A stretch of DNA of 64,000 nt from Lineus longissimus (Eukaryota; Nemertea; Pilidiophora; Heteronemertea; Lineidae): assembly GCF_910592395.1 (NCBI RefSeq), contig NC_088318.1:5788756-5852755 (forward strand). Reading direction: 5' to 3'. This document shows, in pieces, positions 1-12,000 of this stretch (positions are counted from its first letter, which is position 1; each line of letters opens with the position of its first letter). Position numbers and translations under genes: made by a program. The notes under the pieces are model-generated. The model was not told where the DNA came from. It ran no database searches and saw only the letters and a list, made by a program, of their open reading frames with translations.

Positions 1-237
1 GTCGACTTCCTTGTCACACCCCAGAGCCTGGCAAAGAATTACACTAGGCCTAATCGGGTGAGGTTACGGATGACCTCAGTGACATAACAATTACGTATTC
101 TCCAAAACAGTACAAGAGAAGTTGGACAGTTCTTGTGTACTCATTGATGTTTTTGTCAGAGGTTCGATTTGTTAATCAACGAGATGCGTTTGTTTTGGAT
201 TTTTTGCTTTGCCATTGGATTTTGGGTCGTGAATTCG
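1..237. other. Left flank of the pogo-like gene
   Basis: This stretch holds no recognisable gene. In-frame codons upstream of position 238 would encode a hydrophobic leader from an ATG at 184, which is unlikely for a nuclear transposase. I therefore treat it as promoter or 5' untranslated sequence. No terminal inverted repeat of the downstream transposase gene was found here. Confidence 0.4.
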
Positions 238-2496
238 ATGGATAACGGTGACGACGGTGATGGTGGCGGTAATGGTGGGCATGGTGATGGTGGTGACGAC
301 GGAGGTAATAATGGTGCGGCTAACGAAGGCCAAGAAAGGAGACATCTTCATGGCTACAGCTTGAATCAGCGTTTGGACTACGTGGATACTTTTAGGCTGC
401 ACCATGCGATGGGCATTGCGCATGCCCGGTCTTGTCGTTCTTTTGCCGTACATCACCGCATCCATCCAAGGACATTCTCAAGATGGCTAGACCAGTATGA
501 AGAGATGTCGGAACGCCGTGACAGGTGCACCCAAATTGAGAGGAGACAGCGGAGGATTCGGCAGCATGGCAATGATGAACAAGGTAACTCATTTTTGTCA
601 GGAATTTACGAAAGATGTACAATTTTAAGTGAAGTAGGCCCATAAGATTAAGGCCTGTACTCACTGACGCGTTTTTCCGCCGCATTTTCACCGCCGGGCG
701 GGGAATCCTTTGTTCACCTAATGAATAACAATTGATATCCGCGCCTCGGTGAAAACGCGGCGCAAAAGCGCGACAGTGAGTTCAGGCTTTCACTGTGAAA
801 TGAGGTTTTATCCATAGTTCGACATTATTCAGGGACTCTTCTTAGATTTCAGGCATACTCTACTCTTCTCCCCCTCCGATTCATCCCTTCACCGTCTGCT
901 TGATAGGCCTACCGTTTGTCCTTTTCAGCGTTTTGGGCAGACATGGAAAATCAGCTCAACGACTGGTTTATTCAACGCCGCCAGCGTGGAATTCCAGTAT
1001 CCGGGATCGATCTCCAGTCACAAGCAGCCAGAGAATACAGACAATGGTGGACTAATCTGACGGAGGAACAAAGGCAGCAGACGAGAGCGCAAAGGCCTCG
1101 CAATCAGGATTTCCGAGCGTCAGATCACTGGCTGACCCGATTCAAAGAAAGGTAAAAACAACGAAGCCATTTCGTAAATTGGTATCTCACTTGGGTTGGG
1201 TTCTCTCACAACTTTTGTTCTGCCATAATGGAATAATGGGCCCAATGACCAAGAAATGGACAGTAATGGGGGAGTAAGCTATGTTTTTCAAAGCTAAAAG
1301 TGGTCTCCTTTTCCTTTCAGAAAAAGAATAAGCCATCGAAGAAAGAATAAGGACACGCGAACCCTCCCCGACAACGCTATGGAAATAGCGGCCGTCTATC
1401 GTAGGGAAACGTCTCAAATCATCCAAAATGGAAATTTCCATGTGATCATCAACATGGATGAAACATTTGTCAACTTTGACATGGTGCCGAAAACCACAAT
1501 GGCTACAACAGGATCACATTCGATCGACATCAGATCCTCAAGAGGGAACGGGAAGATTGGATGCACGGTAACCTTGGCCGTCTCCAGCGATGGACGAAAA
1601 CTACCAGCTGAGGTCAACTTTAGGGGCTTGGATGCTGAAGGCGAAGTTATTGCAGAACTGCGAGCCCATGCTCCCCAGAACGTGCGAGTAAGTAAACCTT
1701 TTCATTAACTAATCCTGGTTTATTAGCTGTTAGATGACCATATCATCTTCAACTGCCAATGGAGCTAGCTCTATGATCTGCCTGCTCCTCGTGTTTAATG
1801 GTCTTTTTACGAATCCTGTTCTATTTTTAGAATCATTGCAGTACGTTGATCTTTGAAACCATTTCCCAAAGCTATCAGCTGGCTGAGCAACAATACAATC
1901 GGAGAATGAGTCATACATTTTCATGAATTGCACCGATTTATTCTTTATTTCTAAACGAAACGTTTTAATCTTAGGTTACAGGTACTCCGAATGGCTGGGC
2001 AAGACATCAGTCATTGATCGAATGGTTGCAAGCCATTGTTGTGCCATTTATTGCCGGAGCAACCTTTCTCCTCATCTTGGATCGCTACCCTGCCCATAGA
2101 CATCATCTGTTTACGGAGGAAATTCCGCGGCAAAATGGACAGGATTCGTTCATTCCTGGACGATGCACTTCAATTTTGCAACCTTTGGACTTAACTGTAA
2201 ATCGCAGTTTTAAATGTCATCTCAGATTGGTGTGGAAAGCCTGGAAGATTGGACATACCGAAGATGATGGACACTGTGATCAGATTTCCCGCCAGGAAGT
2301 AGTACTTATTATCAGTCTCGCCTGGGAAAGAGTGGCATTCCAAGTGATAGTCAGTGGGTGGAGACTAAGTGGACTTCTTCCGGACGGGAATGACAACCCA
2401 GTGATGCCGCATCCAGCAGATGGGGAACTTGAAGAGGTTAATGATGAGCTTGAGTTTGACCCTGATGACGCTGATGTTGACTTTCATGATGAATAA
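238..2496 (+). CDS. pogo/Tigger-like DDE transposase gene, four exons
   Basis: Exons 238-583, 929-1151, 1321-1687 and 1975-2496 join with consistent phases into about 485 codons. Every junction is GT-AG. The start at 238 is chosen because the acidic Gly/Asp-rich tract begins there; an upstream in-frame ATG at 184 would add a hydrophobic leader. Residues about 60-110 look like a first helix-turn-helix. Exon 2 resembles a CENP-B/Tc5 type DNA-binding domain ending FRASDHWLTRFKER. The catalytic core follows the DDE_1 pattern: first Asp in NMDETFVNFD (about 236), second in LILDRYPAHRH (about 347), third in LQPLDLTVNRSFK (about 383). The family cuts and pastes DNA in the nucleus. No frameshift or internal stop is seen, so it may be a recent transposon copy or a domesticated gene. 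I did not find flanking inverted repeats. Confidence 0.8.
651..789. repeat. MITE-like inverted repeat in intron 1 of the pogo-like gene
   Basis: About 42 bases at the left (from AGGCCTGTACTCACTGACGC) are the imperfect reverse complement of the right end (to CGACAGTGAGTTCAGGCTT). About 50 bases lie between the arms. It lies wholly within the first intron (584-928). A clear target-site duplication is not visible, so superfamily is unassigned. Confidence 0.6.
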
Positions 2497-2497
2497 A
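2492..2497 (+). terminator. AATAAA polyadenylation signal overlapping the stop codon
   Basis: AATAAA overlaps the TAA stop (2494-2496) of the pogo-like transposase gene. Overlap of stop and poly(A) signal is common in compact transposons. Use of this site is inferred. Confidence 0.4.
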
Positions 2498-3044
2498 ACC
2501 TTATCAGAATGTTAATCTTCTGTTCAATTTTTTCTTTAATGCCCATTATCAGGCAGTAGATCACCCTGTTCTTTCGTCCCAGTTCCAATCTAGTGACTTT
2601 ACCCTTCCATGTCAAAGACGAGGCCACTCTTTTTAACTACAGGTGATGAAATCAACAATCAGGCCCGATCACAGTTTAAAGACTCCTTGTGGGTGTTCCT
2701 AGACCACTTCACTGCTTAACTGCAGAATAGCCAGGACTCTTCTATAATCACCCTTATTCCATTGGGCAATTGATCGGTTGTAGTAGCTCCCATTGTGTAA
2801 ATACAGTGTGTTAAATGGTGAACGAATCGCCACAGTGATCTTGAGCTGTTACGAAACCGTGACCCTATTTGCCCCGGTCGCCCAGCCGCAGTTCACGTAA
2901 ACGACTACGTGACTAGGCAAGATTGTCGTAAAGCCTTACAGTGTCCATTGTCATGTCACTACTCCAGGCTGTTCCATAAATTGAGCTCTGCCCCAACCAA
3001 AATTAGCAATATTCGGACTTAGTCACTTGCGATAGGGTTTGGAA
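2498..3044. other. Intergenic interval between the pogo-like gene and the CIDE-N gene
   Basis: No coding segment, RNA gene or repeat is recognised here. It probably contains the promoter and 5' untranslated region of the downstream + strand gene, but no core promoter element stands out. Confidence 0.35.
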
Positions 3045-6000
3045 ATGGGACAGGTAAGTGGGAGATTAGAGTATATTATTATGCAAATTTTTGGGATCTT
3101 TGCCCTGGCATACTTAAGGATGCTTCAGCATTAAAATTTATTTGTTTGTTAGTTATTGCATTTTATTTGCTTATTTGTTAGACTGCCTTGGCTGCTGTGG
3201 GAGTGAAGAAGATCATAAAAGTATGGGACTTGACAGGAACCACTAAAAAATGTGTTACAGCTGACAGTCTGGCTACTTTGAAAGAGCAAGGTAAGTATAG
3301 TATTTACTGGTGTAACATGTGTAAGGTGCATTAGTCACCAATAACATTTCTGGCAGTGTGTGTTTCTTCAGTGTGCATTCATAGAATATGACCCCCATGC
3401 ATAGGCAAGTAGTCATTGACTACATATAGGCCTATAATGGCCTCATCAATCAACCAACGGGAGATCTACTAAAGTATATCAACAATTTTCTTTCCAGTGA
3501 AGCAAAAGTTCAGATTGGTCGAGACAGGCTTCCAGTTGGTGATGACAAATGATGGTACTGAGGTTCATGATGAAGACACCTTTGACTTGTTACCTGCAGA
3601 GACGATATTAACCCTTTGAACCCGAAATGCCGGATAACCGGCATTTTCCCTATAGCGTATATACCCGAAATGCCGGAAAACCGGCATCCACATGGTCTTG
3701 TTGACAACTGCCAATAATAGCGATGCAGCAGCCAATCAGAAGCCGGCTTTCATCAGCGTTCGGTAGCATCCTTCTGAGACTCCCGGATGAACCAAAATCG
3801 AACCGATTTCGCTAGAAAAAAGGGATAAATGGCCCGAAAAAGGGTGAGTGCTGAGGAAGTCTTGGCACAGGTGTTAGAAAGTGACGATGAGGAGTTAGAT
3901 GAAAGTGACTACGGTCACAATAGTGATTTTGAGAGTGAGAATGAGTCGGAAAGTGGGGCGAGTGATGGTGACAGTAGCGGTGATGATGTACATGATGCAC
4001 AGCCTGTATTACATGCACAGGGTCCTCCACCGCCACCTGCTGCTAGGGGGCGGCCCGCCCGTGGTCGTGGAAGAGGTGGTGGCATTAGGGGAGCTCCGGA
4101 TATGGTTATTCCACCCCCCTGGACTAGGGATACTGCTAGCTTTACTGCAACTGATTTCAATCCAAGGAGAGATCCTGGGCCTACTGCTATTCCTGATAAT
4201 ATAAATGATGAAAGTACCCCACTACAGTTCTTCTCATTGTTTTGGGATGACGTTCTTTGGGAACTGTTAGTAACCGAGACGAACAGGCAGGCTGCCCATC
4301 TAAAAACTGCTAAGCCTAACAATTATGTTGCTAAAAACTGGACAGATTGTACTGTCATTGAAATGAAAGCCTTCTTTGGCTGTAGGGTGGCTATGGAAAT
4401 GCTTATCCATAAAGACAGGTATGAACAGTATTGGAAGGTGAAAGAGAACATGTTGACAGTCACACCAGGGTTCCCAAAAGTGTTTTGTCGTGATCGGTTC
4501 TTGGCAATCTGGTCAGTCTTGCATTGTGTTGATGAACAGGACCCAGCTTTAGATAAAACTGATAAGATATACAAGTCAAGGCCAATTTTCAACTACATCC
4601 TTGAGAGATTCAAGAGGCATTACACACCCGAACAAGAGTTGTCCCTGGATGAAGGGATGATCCCTACCAAGAACTCTTTGTCAATAAGACAATACATAAA
4701 GGATAAACCTATTAAGTGGGGCATCAAAACTTTCCTTCTCACAGACAGTGAAAATGGATTCATAATAGATGCAGAGGTGTACACAGGTAGGAGAGCTGAT
4801 AATCAGGATGTGGATAACCTGGGAACTTGGTTGTCCGTATGACCAAGGACTATCGTGATCAGAACTATTGTGTATTCACGGACAGGTTTTACACAACTGT
4901 TCAACTGGCAGAATATTTGCTTACTAAAGGTATTGGTCTTTGTGGGACTGCAATGACTAACAGAAGGTCCTTCCCTAAATATCTCAAGAGGACCAACAGA
5001 CAAATGAAAAGGGGGACTCTGAACTTCTCTTCAATGGGAATGCCGCGGCCATTGTGTGGATGGACAAAAGGCCCATCTACTTTGTTACTTCAATATATGT
5101 TGACAGTCCTATCACCTCTGTGCCAAGATATGATCCTCAGGAACACAGGAGAGTTCCAGTCAGGTGCCCAATGGCAGTGAAGTGTTACAATCAGTTTATG
5201 GGAGGGACAGATAAGAATGACCTGATGACTCGCCTCCACAAGTCCAGACGCCATTACAAGTGGCCACGAAGGTTGGTCATAAAATTCTTTATGTGGACTG
5301 CGTACAATTCATATGTGATTCAGGGATTCTATAGGCCTCATGCTGTGAACAACAAGAGGACACTGACATTTCACTTGTTCTTGGAGCAGCTCTGCAATGA
5401 ACTTGTTGGTGGGGTGAGGAATAACACTTCGGTTGGAAGACGTCGTTCAGATGTTGACATTGACGCACGCCTGGTTGACGTTGGGCAGCACATGGTTGAG
5501 CGTCCTGAACATGCTACTTCTAACAACAGATGTACAGTCTGTATGCAGAAGCACAAGAAAGCTAAGGAGGCCAACCCAAATGCAAACTACAAGGACTTGC
5601 CAAAAATGTCAAAGACTGTTTATTGGTGCAACCCGTGTCACGTCTTCTTGTGCATTGGGGAACCTGGCTCTAACTGCTGGCAAAACTGGCACACCAAAGT
5701 CAAATACTGGTTATAATTGAAGAAAAGGAAGGACACATTTATTATTCATTATAGAGGAATGTTTTCTTACAGAACCATGTATAACACAGGATAAATGAAG
5801 AGTAGTACATTATAGTGCATTATAATGCATTACCGCTGGATAACTCAGGGTGGCGTATGCACTACCCTCAGACAATTCGAGGTTCAAAGGGTTAATGGTT
5901 GTTAGAGATGGAGAAAAATGGGAAAGTTCTAGTACAGTTCTCAATATAGGTAAGTGTGAGATGTATCCCATCTGCCTTTTTTTCTACAATGTTCCTGGCT

Positions 6001-9000
6001 TTAAAGCGCTGCATGCCTACTTGATAACAGATGGTGAATAATATATTGAATAGTATTAGTAATCTCATGTCCATAATTCTTTTTAAGTACTGTATGTTGT
6101 GCACTCAAAGTGTTTAGTCTTTGGATTTTTCCAGGATCAGCCATGTGCACTCTGTTGTTACAGATTCCGGTGATCTCTAGTCTAATGCAATGCATTGTCT
6201 GATATGTGAAAATTCTAAATGGCTTTGTTTAGATGTGGAAGAGAGATTTCAGTTGTGCTTTTTTTCAGATCTAAGCAGCTTGGGTAGCCCGCAACCAGCA
6301 ACAAGCGCATCCAGTGTTTTCTCTAGGAACACTGTACCATATCCATCATTCCAAAATCCAGCCATTCCAGACGACCAGGATGAAGTTGACACAATCGGTG
6401 ATGCTAGTGACCTGCACGTAGAAATCTCATCTTTTTCGGATATTTTCACAACCTTTCAGGTACGTACTATACTGACATTTTGATGATTTATGAAATTAGT
6501 CATGAGAAATTCAAACCCACGAGGTAAAACTGAGGCAACTACTTTTATCGGAGTAAATGCAGCCTGAAAGGCCAATGAAATATCAGAATTAGTCAATCTG
6601 GAATATATGCGAAGAAATATGAAAGCATCTTGTAGGTTCTAGATCTTCGACCTAATTACCATGGGGCCGATTAAATATTACATACTCAATGAGGGGAGGG
6701 GAGGGGGAGGGGGTCTGCTCTCTTGTGTATACTTCTACATTTAGCCCATTGTTTTTCAGATCCCACAGTATAGCGAAGAGGTGCACAATCATCTTGAAGC
6801 TGGAACAATTTTACCCGTATTTGGAAAATTTGTTGAAGAGACTGCATATGCAGTATTGGCCAAAGATGACCCAAGAGACACAGAGCGCTATGATGAAATA
6901 TGTGGAGCCATATACCGAAAGTATCCATGTATGGGGAATACTACAGACAAGGTTCCATGGGTAAGATCACATATACAGTAGGCCGTCAAAGGCTCAGCTC
7001 AGCATCTAGCTGACCTTTCAGACTTTTGGAACTCATCCGGCAACCCTGGTGGCTGTAAATCCTAATTCCAGTATTTGGTAGAACATTGGTTCATCTGGAC
7101 AACAGTGTTCAGGCCCCGCAGTAAAAAGGCAATATCCATGACCAAATTGGCCCCAACAAACCTTTGCTATGTTGAAGGGTATTGGGATTGAGAAACTGAT
7201 ACGGATTTGTTTCTGTTTTCAGAAGAAGCTCAAGAAGTCGCTTGGACAGAAAATTCGGCATATCAGACACGATAAGCGAAAACTTGATTCTGCCACTACC
7301 TCAGTTTTGTCTGATGTGGAGACACCATGTAAACGTCAAAAGTGCTCTGTATCGACTGGATCTGAAGGTGAGGAATTTCAAACTAATTCTTGTCATGAAC
7401 TCATTTTCTTCCCTCTGGCTCATGCCAGCAGTAAAACAGATAAACTTCACCTTCACTTGATGCTTGGACACCATGCTAAGCTGCAAAAACATCAATGCCT
7501 TAGCACCACTGCTGCTAGCTCTCAGTGTCACTCCTTCAATCACAGGTCATGGGACAGAGTGAGTGCGTACGTGTGTGGATTTGGGTGTTGGCGGGTTGGA
7601 TGGGTGACCAAGTTTTGAAATACTTCACCATAAGCATGATTTCTTGATTACAGGAACCTCTTCAATGGATGAATTGACCTCTTCGACTTCATTGGCCAGT
7701 GTATCAAGTGACAGTGCCAATCAGTTGATTGAGGAAAGGAATTCCAAACCCAAAGATGTGGCCAAAATGTCCAAACTGCTAAAACAAACATTCGCCTCTA
7801 GAAGACGTGAAATTGGAAAAAAGGACATGGCGAACTCAATGAAATCCTTCCCTTTTTTCACGAATGGTTTCTTGGTAAGTCGATTTTTGTCAAAATGGCA
7901 TCGGTAAAAATTAAAACATGGTGGACCATTTCGGTTTTTTTAAATGCCCAGCTTGTACATGTTTTCATGTACCGACATATTGTTTTCCAATTTGAATTTC
8001 AATTTGTGATGCAGTGCCATGGAAATAACAAATTGGCTTGCCGAGACAAGCTGATGGTTGATTTTACTTTCATCTGAATTCCGTTCTGCATCCTCTCATA
8101 CAATTATTCTACCTTATATTTCAGCTTAGAAAGGAGTTTGAGCTTCTTGACAAGACAGCGTTTACTGAGTTCCAACCAAGATGGAAGATGTTAATCAAGA
8201 AATTGACTGCCCTCAGAACACAGGAATTAGAGAATGTAAGTTGAAATTTCAAAAATAATAATACTTGTGGAAAGTACGTCATGGTCATAGGTGTGGTTGT
8301 TATTCAGTTCTGATTGAACATAACAAATGTAAATTACATACATTTCTTTTGCCCGAGCTGAAGGCAATTGCTGCTTTTGGCGTCTTCAGCATTGAGATAC
8401 ATGTAAGTCCTCCCTGGCTCGACCCCCCACACTCACTGTAGCACCAATAGTGTCATTGTCTCCATGCTGGTGGTATAGCAAGGGAGGACCATGTACATGT
8501 GTAAAAAGGCACTGTTTTCTGTATAAAAAAGTTTTTCTTTTTCTACAGGTCGCAGGTGCTGGTGGCACTGATATTGGCACGATCGAATTGCTCAAATGGA
8601 CTGAAGACAAGATAAACATTGGAAAATCCAAGAGAACAGCCCTTGAAGTAGTTGAGGTAAGGACAAAGACCTGCAAAGAGAATGATGTTACTTTGTGTTA
8701 TTAGTTGCTTCTTCCTGTACATGTATGTAAGGGCAGCCCATACTTGTGATGCCTGCAAATTCCTTTCATCCTGATACATTGTAGCAGTCGGCTGTGTCAG
8801 AATAAAGTTCCACCCGAATTCAGTCTCGACTAATCCCTTCTGTAATGCCGTGAAGGCTGAGAGAAATTTGTATGTGTAAGAGTAGTATATTCACTCCAAT
8901 GCTGGATCTCACCGGTATTCCACGGGAGTGATGGAACAGTAATTCAATTTAAATCAAGGATGCTGTCATCGATTGGAAATCTTTAGTCAGTTTATTTTGG

Positions 9001-12000
9001 GTCACCCTTTATATCGGTTGTCTCCCGTTCTGGGTTTGTCACGTGATCAAGATCGTGCTCTTACACCATCTTGGATGAACGACCAAGTTCCATCGATTGG
9101 GAGCTTGGTGAAAATCTTATGCAACTGATGATTACCTCCTGTGGGAGCTCAAATGAGAGGGAAAGCCATTAACGATCTGTAAGTGGTAATGAAAAGTCAT
9201 GACAAATCCTAACTTGGCTGTAGCAAGACCATTTTAGAGCGAGTCTAGAAGGCGATTTCGTCCACATGATATGCCGCTTCCGGATTGGAAGCGCTGGCCA
9301 AATTGGCTTGAAATAAATAACTAAATACCCTTTTGAATGATTGTCGTATTGTGTATTCTAGCGTGTCTAAGTGTTCTTTAAACACACCTGTGGCATTCTT
9401 ACCCATGAATGACCTCGGTGTCGCGATTTTCTGCCCTAAAAATAGGCAACGGGTGCTGTCCAAAAATTCTCTCATTTAGTTCCTGTTTTAATCACCATGC
9501 GCCGCCACCATCCAGTGGTGTTTTTCCCAGTATGGATTTAGTGATTGAGTTTTAATCTGTTTCAAACAATTTTAAGACTGGAGCATAGTGTCTCTGTGTC
9601 ATTTGGTTGTATTAAATAACTTTAATAAGGATCGTAACAATTTGCTATGTTATACTGGTATTATTATTCAGTTTCTTGGAATGAGTACAACTTTGTATAC
9701 TTTCAGAAAACCGTCGTCATTGTTGCTGTACGTCACTACATGTCGATGTTGTATGCCATCAATAAACGGTCCTAGACGTCACTTGAATCTTCGGCTCTCT
9801 ATCTCCCACATAGTTTTAGATCGATAAGATCTACAGACAACACGTCCATCATTGAAGAAAACGGACTCCTTCTATTGGCTGATGCCCTGGCAACCCACAT
9901 TGAACAGCGTGTGGAACAGGTCACAGAGGAAATCAGTCAACTTGAAGCAAGCCTGAATGCAAGGACAAGGCAGGTGACACCGCCAGCTGCACTCACGCTA
10001 GCTCCTAGACAACGACCACTGTCGCCACGGACGGAGCCACCACCTAGGCCTACTCCGAGACCTAGGGCTCCAAGAATTCCGAGACCAGTAACGCCACCTC
10101 CTATGTTTGTTCCGCCGCAAAGGCTGATCTCGTACCCAACATCACCTCAGTTGTTCACCAGCACTCCAGCTCAACATGGGAATGCTACTTACGTACCACC
10201 ACCACAAAGACAGAGTTCAAATCAGTGTAAACCAGACACCTGTAGTCCTACTCCTATATCTAGACCTAGTCTAAATCCGAACGCCTGTGAGTTCACCTGT
10301 CATGCCGCTACACCAGTTAGACATGACATTGTCAACCCGATACCGTCACTTCAGCTTGCCCGAGAATTTCGAAAACCTGTTGTTGACATTGACAAATTTG
10401 ACGGAGACCCAACACGTTACACACAGCTTTGCCGTCAATTTAATGCCCGAAAAGTGAACAATACAGACTCATATGATGAATACCTGAGTTACCTTTTGCA
10501 GTTTACATCAGGGGAAGCGCATCAGGTGGCACAGGGCTTCGCCCACCTTGATGCAAAGGTTGGTTTTGATGCAACCATTCAGGAATTTCAAAGACGTTAT
10601 GGTGACCCCAATTTTGTTGCCCAAAGTTACATTATGAAGGCACTAGACTGGCCATCCATAAAGCCAGATGATCCAAAGGCTCTTGTCGCTAAGTTACCGT
10701 TCAGATTACACGACAAGTGGCGAAACATAGCATTCAATGTACGGGAAAGGGGTGAACTTGTTACTTTTGCCCTTCTTGTAGACTTTGTGTTGAAAGAGGC
10801 TAGGAAAGTCATGGACCCTGTGTATGGAAAGGGGGCATTGCAATCAAAACCTGCCCCAGTCGTGCGACCAATTCCAAAACCGCGAGTCAAATCAAGTGAA
10901 ACGCCAACTTCGCGTACAATGCTCAACACAAGTGCCTGTGCTACACCTGAGACTAAGTCACAACCTACGTCAGGGGAAAATGTGCTCTCATGTCCACTTT
11001 GTAAAAGGGACCATCGTCTTTTCAAGTGCAAACAATTCCAGGATATGTCCCTGGAAGACAAACATAAGTATGTGAAATCCAACAGACTCTGTTATAATTG
11101 TCTCCGTGCTTCGCACATGGCTAAAAGTTGCACATCTCCAGTTAGATGCCGAGTTCAGGGGTGTGGAGGTAGTCACCACACCTTGCTTCACAGAACAGCC
11201 AGGGATGTTACTCCACCAATGGAAGAGGCAAAGGGGTCTCAGATGTCAAGCACATGTTATTCGATGAAAGAGGGTCACCCTAGCAAAGGTCGACCTCACT
11301 TTCAACTAGTACCCGTATTTGTCTCCACAAATGGGAGATCGCTACCAGCCGTGGCAATGTTAGACTCAGCTAGCCAATTGACAATAATCCATCAATCTTT
11401 AGCGAAGGAACTTTGTCTCAAGGGAGAGAAACAGGACCTCACCATAAATACTATGAACTCCACTGCAGTTATGAACTCTCAGCTTGTCTCATTCAAAATC
11501 AAGTCTCAAAATCTTGGAAACACCAAATCTAGCGCAAGCATGCACATCAATGGTGCCTATGCTTTGGACATTCGAGCGTTTCAGTGTACCACTCAAATGT
11601 GTTGCCCAGAATGACAGCATTGCAAGGATTTGGGCCTCCCTGCTAAAATTGAACCTGGTGATGTGAAAATATTGATAGGAATAGACAATCCCGATGCTCA
11701 TGTGCAACTTGAGGTTAGATGCGGCTTACCAGATCAACCCATCGCAGTCCGTACTAATCTTGGTTGGTCTCTCATGGGAGTAGATGGGCATCATGACTCT
11801 AAATTTGATCCACTCTCTGTGAATAGACTATTTCTAGAAGAGCACCAGCAAATGCAGGAATTTTGGAGCACTGAATCATTTGGTGTTAGCCATAACTGTA
11901 CCAAACCAACGTCAACTGAAGACAGACAAGCACAGAAAATATTGGAGGAGACTACTACTATGATCGATGGCCATTACCAAGTCACAATGCTATGGAGGGA

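Larger units (their letters stand above)
3612..5891 (+). mobile_element. piggyBac element 1, inserted in a coding exon
   Basis: The body lies between TTAA at 3608-3611 and TTAA at 5892-5895, the canonical piggyBac target duplication. Ends are CCCTTTGAACC at the left and GGTTCAAAGGG at the right. The interior carries a transposase broken into three frames. Removing the element and one TTAA restores an open host frame exactly, so the insertion is a clean one. The broken transposase means it could now move only if activity is supplied in trans. Confidence 0.92.

Noticed and set aside
169-237. Signal peptide for the pogo-like protein
   Set aside because: The hydrophobic stretch precedes an in-frame ATG at 238 and would not suit a nuclear transposase. 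It is more likely untranslated.
3812-4036. His-rich minus-strand ORF (HHVHHHRYCHHHS)
   Set aside because: It is the complement of the acidic leader of the piggyBac transposase.
10627-11082. 151-aa minus-strand ORF
   Set aside because: It is a shadow of the BEL gag coding region on the opposite strand.
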